From: PALSA-607 sp036509315
Lineage (GTDB): Bacteria > Actinomycetota > Actinomycetes > Acidothermales > Acidothermaceae
Direction: 5' to 3'
Assembly (NCBI GenBank): GCA_036509315.1
Contig: DATCFU010000034.1
Coordinates: 14,006 to 78,005 of the forward strand
DNA length: 64,000 bases
Position numbers and translations under genes: made by a program. The notes beneath the pieces are model-generated. The model did not search any database, was not told the DNA's origin, and saw nothing but the letters and a program-made list of their open reading frames with translations. Position 1 is the stretch's first letter. Each line of letters starts with the position of its first letter. Positions 1 to 8,388 of the stretch are shown piece by piece.

Positions 1-2553
1 CAGCGTGCCGATGCCCTGTGACGTCGAATCGCCACTCGTGCCGCCCGACGACTCGAGCAGCCAACGCAAAGGGCAACGAGCAAATGCTTCGAGACGGGAC
101 GGCGACAGCCTGACGAGTTCGCCGTTGTCGACGAGTGGACGCTCATCGGAAAGCGGCCCAAGCCCGTACCAGTCGCGCGGGTCAGCACCCGGCACTCCGG
201 CCACCGCCAGTCGCGCGAGCTGTGCACCGGCGGCGGCTTTTCGTCGTCCGGCCGTCTCGGTGTCTGGACCTGGAGTCGTCACAACGGCGCGCAGCTCCGC
301 CACCACCGACGGAAGGTCGAGGCCGCGCGGAACCCTCGTCAGCGGCCGCTCGTCGCGCTCGCTCGGCACGAGTTCGTCGAGGAAGCGCGACGGCTGTTGG
401 TCGTCGCTGCGGACAGCGGTTGCGAGCAGGTGCAGGCGAGCCCTCGTGACCGCGACGTAGAAGAGCCGCCGCTCTTCAGCGAGTCGGGCGGCGACCGCCT
501 GCAACGCCCTGGTGGCGCCGTCGTCGTCGCCAGCCACAAGCACGTCGACAAGCTGCTGGGATCCGAGCAGCGACCCGCGCCCGCGCAGGTCGGGCCAGAC
601 GCCTTCTTGCACACCCGCGACAGCAACGACGTCCCACTCGAGGCCTTTCGCGGCGTGCGCGGTCATCAGCCGCACACCCTCTGCGCTCGGCGCTTGCGGT
701 GCCAACGTGTCGCCCGGGATCTGCTGGCCGAGCAGGTGGTCGAGGAACACGTCGGGCCCGGCCTTCGGCAGCCGATCGGCAAATCGGGCGGCGACGTCGA
801 AGAGCGCGACCACTGCGTCAAGGTCGCGGTCAGCGGCCGCCGAACCCGGACCGCCTGACAACGCGAGTGAACTCAGGCGGGTCACCACGTTGGCGGCCTG
901 CCAGATCGCCCAGAGCACTACCTCAGCTGTTGCTGCCGGGTCGGCAGCAACAGCGCGGCCTGCCGCGAGCGCATCGGCAACGCGTTGGGCAGGTGCTGCA
1001 ACCCGCAGGTCGATCGGGACCAGCTCGGCTGGCGTGACCAGCGCCTCAGCGAGCAACGCGCCCGACGCACGGCCACCACCGGCGGCAAGCTCAAGGCGTC
1101 TTAGGTCTTGTCGTAGTCGGCGCAGCGCCAGCGGGTCAGCACGCCCGAGAGGGCCGGTGACCAGCTCGGCTGCAAGCTCGACGCCCGGCGACCCGGTGAA
1201 GTCGAGGCGCCCGGTAACGACGGCGAGGATCCGCAAGAGCGCACGCACAATCGGGACGTCGACCAGTGGCTGTTCTTCCGCATGCGCAGCGACCGGCACG
1301 CCGGCGGACTGCAATGAGCGCCGCAGCATCGGAAGCGGTGTACCGCTACGCACGAGGACTGCCATTCGCGACCAGGGCACCTCGTGGAGCAAGTGCATCT
1401 CGCGCAATCGCTGCGCGATGTAGGACGCTTCGGCGCTGGTCGTCGCGAAGAGGTGAACCTCTGCGGTGCCGGGGGCTAGGCCAGGTGCGGGTCGCAATCT
1501 GCGATGCGCGGGCGGACCGGACAACCGCTGCGCGACCCGACGCGATGCTGCGAGTAGCTGCTCGCCCGAGCGCCTGCTCACGGCGAGCTCGATGACAGTG
1601 GGAGGTGAGCCGTCCGCTGCCCGAAAGCGGTCGGCGAATCGGCGGATGCCTTCAAGGTCAGCCCCGCGAAATCCGTAGATCGACTGGTCGGGATCGCCAA
1701 CGGCAAGCAGGTCGCGGCTGCCAACGAGCAGGGCCAACAACTCTTCTTGGGCGGGATCGGTGTCTTGGTATTCGTCGACGACCACGAATTCGTGAGCGGC
1801 TCGAATCTCCTGCAGGACAAGGGGATCTGCCCTCAACAACCCCGCCGCAGCCCGGATCAACTCAGCCGGGTCGTACGACGCAGCCTCGCGCAATGCTGAC
1901 ACCTGCGCGTACTGCTCGGCGAACTTCGCGGCCGCCACCCAGTCGTCTCGCTTGTCGCGGCGACCGAGTTGCGCGAGTTCGCGTGGGGTCACTCCGCGTT
2001 CGACGGCGCGTTGGACGAAGTCACGCAACTCCTGTGCGAAGCCGCGAGTAAGCAGTGCCGGATGCAGGCGTTCTGGCCACTCGACGCCGCCTTCTTCGAC
2101 GTCGCCTTCCAGCAGCTCGCGGACGACAAGGTCTTGTTCGGGACCCGATAGCAGCCGCGGCGCGGGCTCACCGCGACGAGCCGCGTTCGCGCGCAGCAAG
2201 CCGAATGCGTAGGAGTGGAATGTGCGCGCGATCGGCTCGCGAATGGTGCGGTCAAGCCGAGCAGCGATGCGCTCGCGAAGCTCGGCGGCAGCTCGGCGGC
2301 TGAAGGTCAGCACTAGCGCTTGGTCGGGTGTGATCTCGCCGGCTTTAACGCGCTGCACCACTGCCTCGACGATCGTGGTGGTCTTGCCGGTGCCGGGACC
2401 GGCAAGCACGAGGACTGGGCCGCCACGATGTTCGATCGCGCGTCGCTGCGCCTCGTCGAGAACCGCGGGGATGACCGGTCGTGCGGGTGCCCGCACCACG
2501 CGCGGCACGTCAGCGGGCCGACGCGGACGCCGCCCACCCGCCGTCCCGCTCAT
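1..2553 (-). CDS. adnA: AdnA-like UvrD/PcrA-family DNA helicase (3' part missing at left window edge)
   Basis: Superfamily 1A DNA helicase; 851 codons are present and the reading frame is still open at base 1. The ATG at 2553 starts a basic, Pro/Ala-rich leader. A Q-motif (LDEAQRRAI, about residue 32), Walker A GPGTGKTT (52-59), motif II VVVDEYQDTDP (D260-E261) and motif III GDPDQSIYGFRG (from 287) follow in the usual order. The neighbouring hydrolase, ATL protein and moeZ reproduce the order around M. tuberculosis Rv3202c (adnA), so this is probably the AdnA subunit of the AdnAB helicase-nuclease that resects double-strand breaks. AdnA is about 1050 residues with a C-terminal RecB-like nuclease, which would lie beyond the edge and cannot be checked here. 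A plain UvrD-like helicase remains possible. A 219-bp gap separates it from the upstream gene. Confidence 0.85.
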   Translation of the reverse strand, partial: MSGTAGGRRPRRPADVPRVVRAPARPVIPAVLDEAQRRAIEHRGGPVLVLAGPGTGKTTTIVEAVVQRVKAGEITPDQALVLTFSRRAAAELRERIAARLDRTIREPIARTFHSYAFGLLRANAARRGEPAPRLLSGPEQDLVVRELLEGDVEEGGVEWPERLHPALLTRGFAQELRDFVQRAVERGVTPRELAQLGRRDKRDDWVAAAKFAEQYAQVSALREAASYDPAELIRAAAGLLRADPLVLQEIRAAHEFVVVDEYQDTDPAQEELLALLVGSRDLLAVGDPDQSIYGFRGADLEGIRRFADRFRAADGSPPTVIELAVSRRSGEQLLAASRRVAQRLSGPPAHRRLRPAPGLAPGTAEVHLFATTSAEASYIAQRLREMHLLHEVPWSRMAVLVRSGTPLPMLRRSLQSAGVPVAAHAEEQPLVDVPIVRALLRILAVVTGRLDFTGSPGVELAAELVTGPLGRADPLALRRLRQDLRRLELAAGGGRASGALLAEALVTPAELVPIDLRVAAPAQRVADALAAGRAVAADPAATAEVVLWAIWQAANVVTRLSSLALSGGPGSAAADRDLDAVVALFDVAARFADRLPKAGPDVFLDHLLGQQIPGDTLAPQAPSAEGVRLMTAHAAKGLEWDVVAVAGVQEGVWPDLRGRGSLLGSQQLVDVLVAGDDDGATRALQAVAARLAEERRLFYVAVTRARLHLLATAVRSDDQQPSRFLDELVPSERDERPLTRVPRGLDLPSVVAELRAVVTTPGPDTETAGRRKAAAGAQLARLAVAGVPGADPRDWYGLGPLSDERPLVDNGELVRLSPSRLEAFARCPLRWLLESSGGTSGDSTSQGIGTL

Positions 2554-2772
2554 CGAAGACACCAGCGCATCACACCACGAAACGCTGACACTGCGCGGCG
2601 CTCGGCTGCGTCGCCCAGCTGCGGTATGTCTCCATCATCCATTCCTCACAAATGCAGCCGCGCTCGTCACAGACGCATCCTCCGCGCGCCGAATTTCCTG
2701 CGTCCGTGAGGAACCGGGTCCAGCGGACGGCCGGAAAGCTGAACGTGCGAGGAGCCGGACCGGTTAGCTTAG

Positions 2773-3096
2773 CTAGGAGTCGGGGTCCCAGCGGGCTCGG
2801 CGCATGTCGACACGGTCGCCGCGCATGGGCGTCACGTCCGCGCGCAGCAGCCGCAGTACCTCTCCGTCGTGACTCGGTGCCGGGGTGCCGTCGGCATGAA
2901 CCACGCGGTGCCACGGCACGGCGCCACCCCACGTCGACATCACCGAGCCGACTTGCCGCGGGCCACCCTCACCGAGGTATTCGGCGATGTCCCCGTACGC
3001 GAGCACCTTGCCCGGAGGTATCGCGTCGACGAGGTCCAGCACCCGTTGCGCGAACGCCGTCACTTCGACATCCGGCTCGAAGGATTTGCTCGCCAC
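2773..3096 (-). CDS. Alkyltransferase-like protein (ATL), MGMT-type DNA-binding domain with Trp replacing the active Cys
   Basis: A 107-residue protein of the O6-alkylguanine-DNA alkyltransferase C-terminal fold. The family signature PCHRV is PWHRV here (W62), which defines ATL proteins: they bind O6-alkylguanine and flag it for nucleotide excision repair but cannot transfer the alkyl group. The helix-turn-helix part (GKVLAYGDIAEYLG, with Tyr34) and the finger arginine in PRQVG (R47) are kept. I chose the GTG at 3096 because it lies 10 bases after the moeZ stop and gives the usual ATL length; the frame is open back to an ATG at 3192, but that would overlap moeZ. M. tuberculosis Rv3204 occupies the same place beside moeZ and the hydrolase. 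Probably co-transcribed with moeZ. Confidence 0.85.
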   Translation of the reverse strand: MASKSFEPDVEVTAFAQRVLDLVDAIPPGKVLAYGDIAEYLGEGGPRQVGSVMSTWGGAVPWHRVVHADGTPAPSHDGEVLRLLRADVTPMRGDRVDMRRARWDPDS

Positions 3097-3106
3097 GAAG
3101 GGAAAG

Positions 3107-4297
3107 TTAGTACGAGGGCAGGCTTGGGTCGACCTGGTTGACCCAGCCGACGACGCCGCTGCCCACGTGCACCGCGTCGGCGAATCCGGCACCCTTGACG
3201 ATCGCGAGTGCCTCGGCTGAGCGCATGCCCGACTTGCAGTACAAGACGATGCGCTTGTCCTGTGGCATCCGCTCGAGCGCCGACCCGTTCAGGAACTCGC
3301 CCTTCGGAATGAGCGTCGCGCCGGGAATCGAAACGATCTCGAACTCGGCTGGCTCGCGGACGTCGACCAGGAAGATGTTCTCTCCGTCGTCGATCCACTT
3401 CTTGAGCTCACGCGGCACGATCGTCGAGCCCTGAGCCGCTTCCATCGCCTCGTCGGAGACGGCGCCACAAAAGGTCTCGTAGTCGATCAGCCCGGTGATT
3501 GTGGGGTTCTTGCCGCAGATCGGGCACTCGGGATCCTTGCGGATCTTGACCGTGCGGTACGACATCTCGAGGGCGTCGTAGATCATCAGCCGGCCGACCA
3601 GCGATTCGCCAACACCGGTCAGGAGCTTGATCGCCTCGGTCGCCTGGATCGAGCCGATGGACGCGCACAGCACTCCGAGCACACCACCCTCGGCGCACGA
3701 AGGCACCATGCCGGGCGGCGGCGGCTCCGGGTAGAGGCACCGGTAGCACGGGCCGTTCTCGGCCCAAAACACCGATGCCTGCCCGTCGAAGCGGTAGATC
3801 GAGCCCCACACGTAGGGCTTGCCGAGCAGCACGCACGCGTCGTTGACCAGGTAGCGCGTCGCGAAGTTGTCGGTGCCGTCGACGATCAGGTCGTACTGGT
3901 TGAAGATCTCGAACACGTTGTCGTTGTCGAGCCGCTCCTCGTGCAACACGACCTTGACGAGTGGGTTGATCTCGTGGATCGAGTCGCGCGCCGACTGCGC
4001 CTTCGAGCGGCCGATGTCGCTCTGCCCGTGGATGATCTGGCGCTGCAGATTCGACTCATCGACCGTGTCGTAGTCGACGACGCCGAGGGTGCCTACCCCA
4101 GCCGCAGCGAGGTACATCAGCGTCGGGGATCCGAGACCACCCGCGCCGATCGCCAGCACCCGCGAGTTCTTCAGCCGCTTCTGCCCAGCCATCGCGACGT
4201 CGGGAATGATCAGGTGCCGCGAGTAACGCCGGACCTCTTCGACGGTCAGGCTGTCAGCCGGCTCGACCAGGGGTGGTAGCGACACGTCAAACTCCAT
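3107..4297 (-). CDS. moeZ: MoeZ: MoeB/ThiF-type adenylyltransferase fused to a rhodanese sulfurtransferase
   Basis: A 396-residue enzyme that adenylates the C-terminal Gly-Gly of sulfur-carrier proteins (MoaD, CysO, ThiS types) and passes on sulfur to form the thiocarboxylate, feeding molybdopterin, cysteine or thiamine synthesis. The N-terminal ThiF/MoeB domain shows YSRHLIIPDV (25-34), the nucleotide loop GAGGLGSP (51-58), GTDNFATRY, and two CxxC zinc pairs (CYRC at 184-187 and CPIC about 75 residues later). The C-terminal rhodanese domain has the active loop CKSGMRS with Cys354. Length and fusion match actinobacterial MoeZ (Rv3206c). Its ATG overlaps the stop of the upstream hydrolase by one base (TGATG), so the two genes are probably translationally coupled. 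Confidence 0.96.
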   Translation of the reverse strand: MEFDVSLPPLVEPADSLTVEEVRRYSRHLIIPDVAMAGQKRLKNSRVLAIGAGGLGSPTLMYLAAAGVGTLGVVDYDTVDESNLQRQIIHGQSDIGRSKAQSARDSIHEINPLVKVVLHEERLDNDNVFEIFNQYDLIVDGTDNFATRYLVNDACVLLGKPYVWGSIYRFDGQASVFWAENGPCYRCLYPEPPPPGMVPSCAEGGVLGVLCASIGSIQATEAIKLLTGVGESLVGRLMIYDALEMSYRTVKIRKDPECPICGKNPTITGLIDYETFCGAVSDEAMEAAQGSTIVPRELKKWIDDGENIFLVDVREPAEFEIVSIPGATLIPKGEFLNGSALERMPQDKRIVLYCKSGMRSAEALAIVKGAGFADAVHVGSGVVGWVNQVDPSLPSY

Positions 4298-5298
4298 CAG
4301 CGGGGCGGAACCCTCAACGAATCAGCAGCTAGCGAATCAATCGACAGGTTGAGGGACACCTGTCGCACGTCCACAACCGTCCCATGCGGCTCGCTCATTC
4401 CCCGAATCAGGTCAGAGCGCGCCAGGAATAGGCGCAGTGCCGCGGCCACGGCGGCCGGCACCTCGAGGTGGGCGACGTGTCCGACATAAGGCAACCGCAG
4501 CAACACGGCGTCCGGGATCGTGCGTTGGGCCCGTACCGCGACCCGCGACCCAACCAGCCGATCACGCTCTCCGTAGATCACCAGAGTCGGGACGGCGACA
4601 GCCGGCGCCTGCCGCCAGAGCCGGCGCGGTCCGCGGTCGAGGTACACGCCGACCATGGTGCGGATCGACGACCGGTACACGAGCGGACTGTGCGCGAGCC
4701 CTGCGCGGCGGCGCAAAGCGGCGAGTTCGTGCGCGTGGCGGTCGGCACTTACGGCCGCGGGGTCGCCGTAGCAAAGGGTGTAGACGCGCTTGGCCATCCA
4801 CTCAGGGTCGGCGCGCATCACGGCGCGCACGATCATCGGACCGACGACGGGCAGCACCGCAACGGTGAGCTGGGCGCTGCCAAACCGCGGGCGCAGGTCG
4901 GGCAGCGCGGGTGAGAGAAGGGACAGCGAGCTGACCAGTTCCGGATGCTCGGCGGCCACCCTGAGTGCGACCGCACCCCCCATCGAATTGCCGACCAGGT
5001 GCACCGGCGGCCCGATCAGCCTGGCAATTTCGGCGATCGTGCGGACGTGACCGTCGAGACTGAGATCGCCGTCGGCGGGCAGCAACGAGTTGGCGAATCC
5101 GGGCAGGTCAAGGGCGTAGCAGTCGGATGTGCCGCCGAGGTCTGCGGCGACGTCGGCCCAGTCGAGCGATTCACCGCCGAGCCCGTGGACGAACAGCAGC
5201 GGAGGGTGGCCAGGCTCGGCGTCCGGGTTGTGGCGTACGAACACGGGCCCGCGGGACGTCGAGAGCAGCTGCCCCGGCCAATCGCTAGCAGTCGCCAC
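4297..5298 (-). CDS. Alpha/beta-hydrolase (LipV-like)
   Basis: A 333-residue alpha/beta-hydrolase beginning at GTG 5298. Visible elements are the oxyanion motif HGLGG (38-42), the nucleophile elbow GNSMGG with Ser105, the acid in GERDRLV (Asp246) and the catalytic histidine in GHVAHLE (about H274). No signal peptide or membrane helix is evident, so it should act in the cytoplasm. M. tuberculosis lipV (Rv3203) sits in the equivalent position, so this is probably its counterpart; the substrate cannot be told from sequence (ester or lactone hydrolysis is typical). The last 40 or so residues run past the usual fold. Its stop codon overlaps the moeZ start. Confidence 0.88.
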   Translation of the reverse strand: MATASDWPGQLLSTSRGPVFVRHNPDAEPGHPPLLFVHGLGGESLDWADVAADLGGTSDCYALDLPGFANSLLPADGDLSLDGHVRTIAEIARLIGPPVHLVGNSMGGAVALRVAAEHPELVSSLSLLSPALPDLRPRFGSAQLTVAVLPVVGPMIVRAVMRADPEWMAKRVYTLCYGDPAAVSADRHAHELAALRRRAGLAHSPLVYRSSIRTMVGVYLDRGPRRLWRQAPAVAVPTLVIYGERDRLVGSRVAVRAQRTIPDAVLLRLPYVGHVAHLEVPAAVAAALRLFLARSDLIRGMSEPHGTVVDVRQVSLNLSIDSLAADSLRVPPR

Positions 5299-5302
5299 CC
5301 GC

Positions 5303-5599
5303 CTACGGTACGACCGTCGCCGTCACTGTGGCATCGCTGGCGTCGGGCGCAGTTCCGGGCGTCGCACGCACCTCGATGTGGAGCGGCTGACCGTCGACCA
5401 CCGGAACTGTCGCGCGGGAGTTGTAGAAGAGAAAAACTACTTCACCTGAGCCGAGCCCGCTGAGCGTGAAAGTCCCGGTAGCCGGGTCGGGCAGCAGGCC
5501 ATCCATTTCGATGGTGCCGCTTGGTGCCGGGATCTCGACGAACAAGGTCGCGACCTCGCTGGTGTCACCTGGCTGGGCGGCCGCGGCGCTTGCCGCCAT
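5303..5599 (-). CDS. 98-residue fragment, probably the displaced C-terminus of the preceding sigma-partner protein
   Basis: A 98-codon frame starting at ATG 5599 and ending 4 bases before the alpha/beta-hydrolase start. It predicts a beta-rich segment (LFVEIPAPSGTIEMDGLLPD and TFTLSGLGSGEVVFLFYN) with no catalytic motif. The same frame is open upstream to 5643, past the stop of the 253-residue neighbour, reading NFFGGKRYDAAM directly before this ATG, as if it continued the neighbour's C-terminal domain. It is therefore either the second half of a frameshifted gene or a small separate protein. There is no convincing ribosome binding site before the ATG, which favours the frameshift reading. 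No family recognised. Confidence 0.45.
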   Translation of the reverse strand: MAASAAAAQPGDTSEVATLFVEIPAPSGTIEMDGLLPDPATGTFTLSGLGSGEVVFLFYNSRATVPVVDGQPLHIEVRATPGTAPDASDATVTATVVP

Positions 5600-5630
5600 G
5601 GCCGCGTCGTACCGCTTGCCGCCAAAGAAA

Positions 5631-6392
5631 TTACGTGCCGGTCACAACAGCGTGCGGCTGGAAGACCGTCGTCGTGGTGGCGGCGCCGGGACGGCACCCG
5701 GCGCCCGGGTCGATCATCCGCGCGACCATAAGGTCACCCACCTGCATGATGCTCAGTTTCTCGGCCACTTTGTCGTAAACCAATGCCTGCGCGCCGTGCG
5801 TCAGCGGCTTCGGCGGGATGACCAATGACATCCCGGCCGCACCGCAGCTAGTGGTGAAAGTGCCGTCGGCACGGGTAATCGCTGCCGGGTGTTCGACGTC
5901 GATCGTGTTGGACTCACCGTTATCGCCGACCAGGTGCTTCTCCCAGTAGACGTGGTACCCCTTGAGCGGGTGGTGGGCCACGTCCGTTAGCCGCCCGTGA
6001 TACATCGCCGGCGCGACCGAGACGGGCGCCGAGTACGGCGGCGAAGAGACGACAACCGGCGGCGAGACAACCGCCGGTGCAGTAGTCGACGGCGCAGCGG
6101 ACAACGGCGCTGCCGACGACGGTGGCGACGACGACGGTGGTGACGACGACGGTGCTGCTGACGAGGGCGGTGGGCTCGACACCACCGGCACCGCCGGGCG
6201 CTCACGCTGCGCGCCGACGTGCGCGAGTGAGGTCCCTGCGATGATCGCCACCACCGCTACGGCGGCGAGCCCTACTGAGGTAGCGCCGACTAGCGCGCGG
6301 CGGCGACGGGCTCGACCTCGACGCACCGCCTCGTCGAAGGAGCCAGGAGGTGCTGGAAGTGGCGTGATTGGGCGGCGCGGGAGATCACTCAT
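5631..6392 (-). CDS. Single-pass membrane protein with Pro/Ser/Ala linker, partner of the adjacent ECF sigma factor
   Basis: A 253-residue protein whose ATG overlaps the sigma-factor stop by 4 bases (ATGA), the arrangement typical of sigma/anti-sigma pairs. It has a short basic cytoplasmic part (1-33), one membrane helix (about 34-57), a low-complexity Pro/Ser/Ala linker (about 65-125) and an outer domain that resembles carboxypeptidase-regulatory or carrier-like beta folds (YHGRLTDVAHHPLKGY, ITRADGTFTTSCG). There is no HxxxCxxC zinc motif, so it is not a ZAS-type anti-sigma factor; the cytoplasmic part is also short for one. An anti-sigma or signal-sensing role is inferred from gene order only. 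It may be C-terminally truncated by a frameshift near 5631. Confidence 0.65.
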   Translation of the reverse strand: MSDLPRRPITPLPAPPGSFDEAVRRGRARRRRALVGATSVGLAAVAVVAIIAGTSLAHVGAQRERPAVPVVSSPPPSSAAPSSSPPSSSPPSSAAPLSAAPSTTAPAVVSPPVVVSSPPYSAPVSVAPAMYHGRLTDVAHHPLKGYHVYWEKHLVGDNGESNTIDVEHPAAITRADGTFTTSCGAAGMSLVIPPKPLTHGAQALVYDKVAEKLSIMQVGDLMVARMIDPGAGCRPGAATTTTVFQPHAVVTGT

Positions 6393-6910
6393 CGGGGATC
6401 CTCGATCCTGGCCAGCAAACTGGCGCGACCTTCAGCAAGCAACCGCTTGACCGTGCCGACCGGCCGGTGCAGCGCTTTCGCGACATCAGCCACGGACAGG
6501 TCGGCGTAGTAGTGCAGCAAGACTGGCGTGCGTAGCCGCTCGGGCAACCTCTCGACGAGGTCGCGCAGCCACGCAATGTCCGGTGCATCGCGACCACGCT
6601 CCTGCAGCACGATGCGATCGCCAAGTTTTGAGTCGCGCGCCAGCGCCCGCCAGTGGTCGGCAACCAGTCGGGTCGTTGTCACGTAGAGGTAGGCCCGCGG
6701 GTCGCGCACGCCCACCAGGCGGCCAAGCAGCCGGGCAAAGCTTTCGGCCGCGATGTCGTGTGCCACCTCAGGATCTCCCACCAGGGCCTGGCACCAGCCG
6801 GCAAGTGGGCCGTAGTGCACGAGCCACAACTCGTGTGCACTCGTCGCGGTGGTGCCGGTCGTCGCGTAGCCGTCGACGTCGCCGTGCACCAACCCACGCC
6901 CGGTCGTCAC
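6389..6910 (-). CDS. ECF-type RNA polymerase sigma factor
   Basis: A 173-residue sigma-70 factor with only regions 2 and 4. Region 2 runs about residues 28-95 (ELWLVHYGPLAGWCQALVGD, ESFARLLGRL, RAYLYVTTTRLVADHWR) and region 4 about 110-168 (LVERLPERLRTPVLLHYYADLSVADVAKAL followed by the HTH GTVKRLLAEGRASL). The GTG start at 6910 is preceded by GAGGAGG five bases upstream. It is co-transcribed and overlaps by 4 bases with the membrane protein downstream, its likely regulator. A candidate autoregulatory ECF promoter lies 28-52 bases upstream. Target genes are unknown. Confidence 0.9.
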   Translation of the reverse strand: MTTGRGLVHGDVDGYATTGTTATSAHELWLVHYGPLAGWCQALVGDPEVAHDIAAESFARLLGRLVGVRDPRAYLYVTTTRLVADHWRALARDSKLGDRIVLQERGRDAPDIAWLRDLVERLPERLRTPVLLHYYADLSVADVAKALHRPVGTVKRLLAEGRASLLARIEDPR

Positions 6911-6937
6911 GGCGTCCTCCTCACGCTTAGCACCAAG

Positions 6938-6962
6938 GACGCAATTGCAGCCCCAAAGGTTC
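6938..6962 (-). promoter_or_regulatory. Candidate ECF promoter GAACC-N16-CGTC of the sigma-factor operon
   Basis: Reading the minus strand, GAACC (6962-6958) is followed after 16 bases by CGTC (6941-6938). This matches the -35/-10 pattern recognised by many ECF factors (TGAACC-N16/17-CGTC has been described for mycobacterial SigL). The predicted start near 6931 leaves a leader of about 20 bases containing the strong GAGGAGG site of the sigma gene. Autoregulation is inferred from position. Confidence 0.4.
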
Positions 6963-6988
6963 GGAGGAGTTTTGGGCGAAACCGCAGA

Positions 6989-8071
6989 CTAGAACTCGAC
7001 CACCGAGCGCAGGACCTCTCCGCGATGCATCTTGTCGAAGGCGGCCTCGATGTCATCGATTCCGATGAGCTCAGACACGAACGCGTCGAGGTCGAGCCGG
7101 CCTTGCTGGTAGAGGTCAACCAGCATCGGAAAATCGCGCGACGGCAGGCAATCGCCGTACCACGATGACTTCAGCGACCCGCCGCGACCGAACACGTCGA
7201 GCAGTGGCAGATCGAGGCGCATGTCCGGTCGCGGTACTCCGACGAGCACGACAGTCCCCGCGAGATCGCGCGCGTAGAACGCCTGCGCGTAGGTCTCGGG
7301 GCGTCCGACCGCTTCGATGGCAACATCGACCCCGACGCCATCGGTGAGCGCGCGAATCGCCTCAACGGGATCTGTCTCTGTCGAGTTGATGACGTGCGTC
7401 GCGCCGAACCCCCGCGCCCAGTCAAGCTTCCGCGCATCGACGTCGACCCCGATGATCGTGCGGGCCCCCGCAAGCCTGGCGCCGGCGATCGCGGCGTTCC
7501 CGACGCCGCCGCAGCCGAACACCGCGACCGTGTCGCCGCGGGTCACGCCGCCCGTGTTGACGGCGGCGCCGATGCCCGCCATCACCCCACAGCCGAGTAA
7601 TCCGACTGCGGCCGCCCTCGCCGTCCGATCGACTTTTGTGCATTGACCCGCAGCCACCAGCGTCTTCTCGACGAAGGCGCCGATACCGAGGGCCGGCGAC
7701 AGCGGCGTGCCATCGGCGAGGGTCATCTTCTGAGTGGCGTTGTGCGTGTTGAAGCAGTACCACGGACGGCCGCGCAGGCAGGCACGACAGTTGCCACACA
7801 CCGCGCGCCAGTTCAGGATCACGAAATCGCCGACGGCCACGTCGCGGACGTCGTCACCGACCGCTTCGACAACGCCCGCGGCCTCGTGCCCGAGGAGGAA
7901 CGGGAAGTCGTCGTTGATGCCGCCCTCGCGGTAGTGCAGGTCGGTATGGCACACGCCGCACGACTGCACCTTGACCAGCGTCTCGCCCGGACCGGGTTCC
8001 GGAACGAGGACTGTCGTGAGCTCCACAGGCGCGCCTTTGGTACGCGCGATCACACCCTTCACCTCATGCAT
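6989..8071 (-). CDS. mscR: S-(hydroxymethyl)mycothiol dehydrogenase (mycothiol-dependent formaldehyde dehydrogenase)
   Basis: A 360-residue zinc-dependent medium-chain dehydrogenase that oxidises the formaldehyde-mycothiol adduct with NAD, and in this family also reduces S-nitrosomycothiol. The catalytic zinc site is seen in CGVCHTD and GHEAAG; the structural zinc cluster in CGNCRACLRGRPWYC; the Rossmann nucleotide loop in GCGGVG. Long blocks such as REGGINDDFPFLLGHEAAG, LNWRAVCGNCRAC and GSLKSSWYGDCLP are diagnostic of the MscR subfamily. Start ATG 8071 gives the standard MHEVKGVIAR N-terminus; the frame stays open to 8311 but that stretch is not conserved and includes a palindromic repeat. 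It stands alone and marks the host as a mycothiol producer. Confidence 0.95.
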   Translation of the reverse strand: MHEVKGVIARTKGAPVELTTVLVPEPGPGETLVKVQSCGVCHTDLHYREGGINDDFPFLLGHEAAGVVEAVGDDVRDVAVGDFVILNWRAVCGNCRACLRGRPWYCFNTHNATQKMTLADGTPLSPALGIGAFVEKTLVAAGQCTKVDRTARAAAVGLLGCGVMAGIGAAVNTGGVTRGDTVAVFGCGGVGNAAIAGARLAGARTIIGVDVDARKLDWARGFGATHVINSTETDPVEAIRALTDGVGVDVAIEAVGRPETYAQAFYARDLAGTVVLVGVPRPDMRLDLPLLDVFGRGGSLKSSWYGDCLPSRDFPMLVDLYQQGRLDLDAFVSELIGIDDIEAAFDKMHRGEVLRSVVEF

Positions 8072-8388
8072 GAGGGTGATCCTAAGCAGTGGCCGTCGGG
8101 CGATGCCGAATCCTCTCAAATAGATCCGCTGGCGATCGTCGGCGTGCGTGCGCAACGAGTCGCGAAACACCGCGTGGCGCTGAGTTTCCGGGCTGCCCGG
8201 CGAAAAGATGTGCAGGTTGATGTTGGTGTCAGGACCCTTCAGGCAGCGGTGTTCATGCCAGTCGGGCTCGCGGATGATGTCGGATCGCGAGAGCGCTGAA
8301 GTCCAGCGCACGTTCTAGCGTGCGTGGGACTTCAACGGTCGATGGCGGGACGTACGGCCCCGCGACCGCGGAGGGGAAAGTCGGGCGG
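8072..8388. other. 317-bp intergenic region with two hairpins, no gene seen
   Basis: Lies between the mscR start and the end of the next leftward gene. It holds a CCGGGC-T-GCCCGG palindrome at 8188-8200 with short T and A runs on either side, and the 38-bp palindromic repeat at 8297-8334. The mscR promoter must also lie here. An in-frame extension of mscR covers much of it but has no homology that I recognise and no ribosome binding site. Confidence 0.6.
8297..8334. repeat. 38-bp palindromic repeat, copy 1
   Basis: Left arm TGAAGTCCAGCGCACG, loop TTCTAG, right arm CGTGCGTGGGACTTCA; the 16-base arms pair with two mismatches. A near-identical unit with perfect arms lies at 18096-18133. Placed after the 3' end of the 8389-9099 gene, it may act as an intrinsic terminator without a U-run, or be a REP-like element. 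Confidence 0.75.

Noticed and set aside
8072..8311. 80-codon in-frame extension of mscR
   Set aside because: MscR proteins start at MHEVKGVIAR equivalents; the extension has low-quality sequence and begins inside the palindromic repeat.
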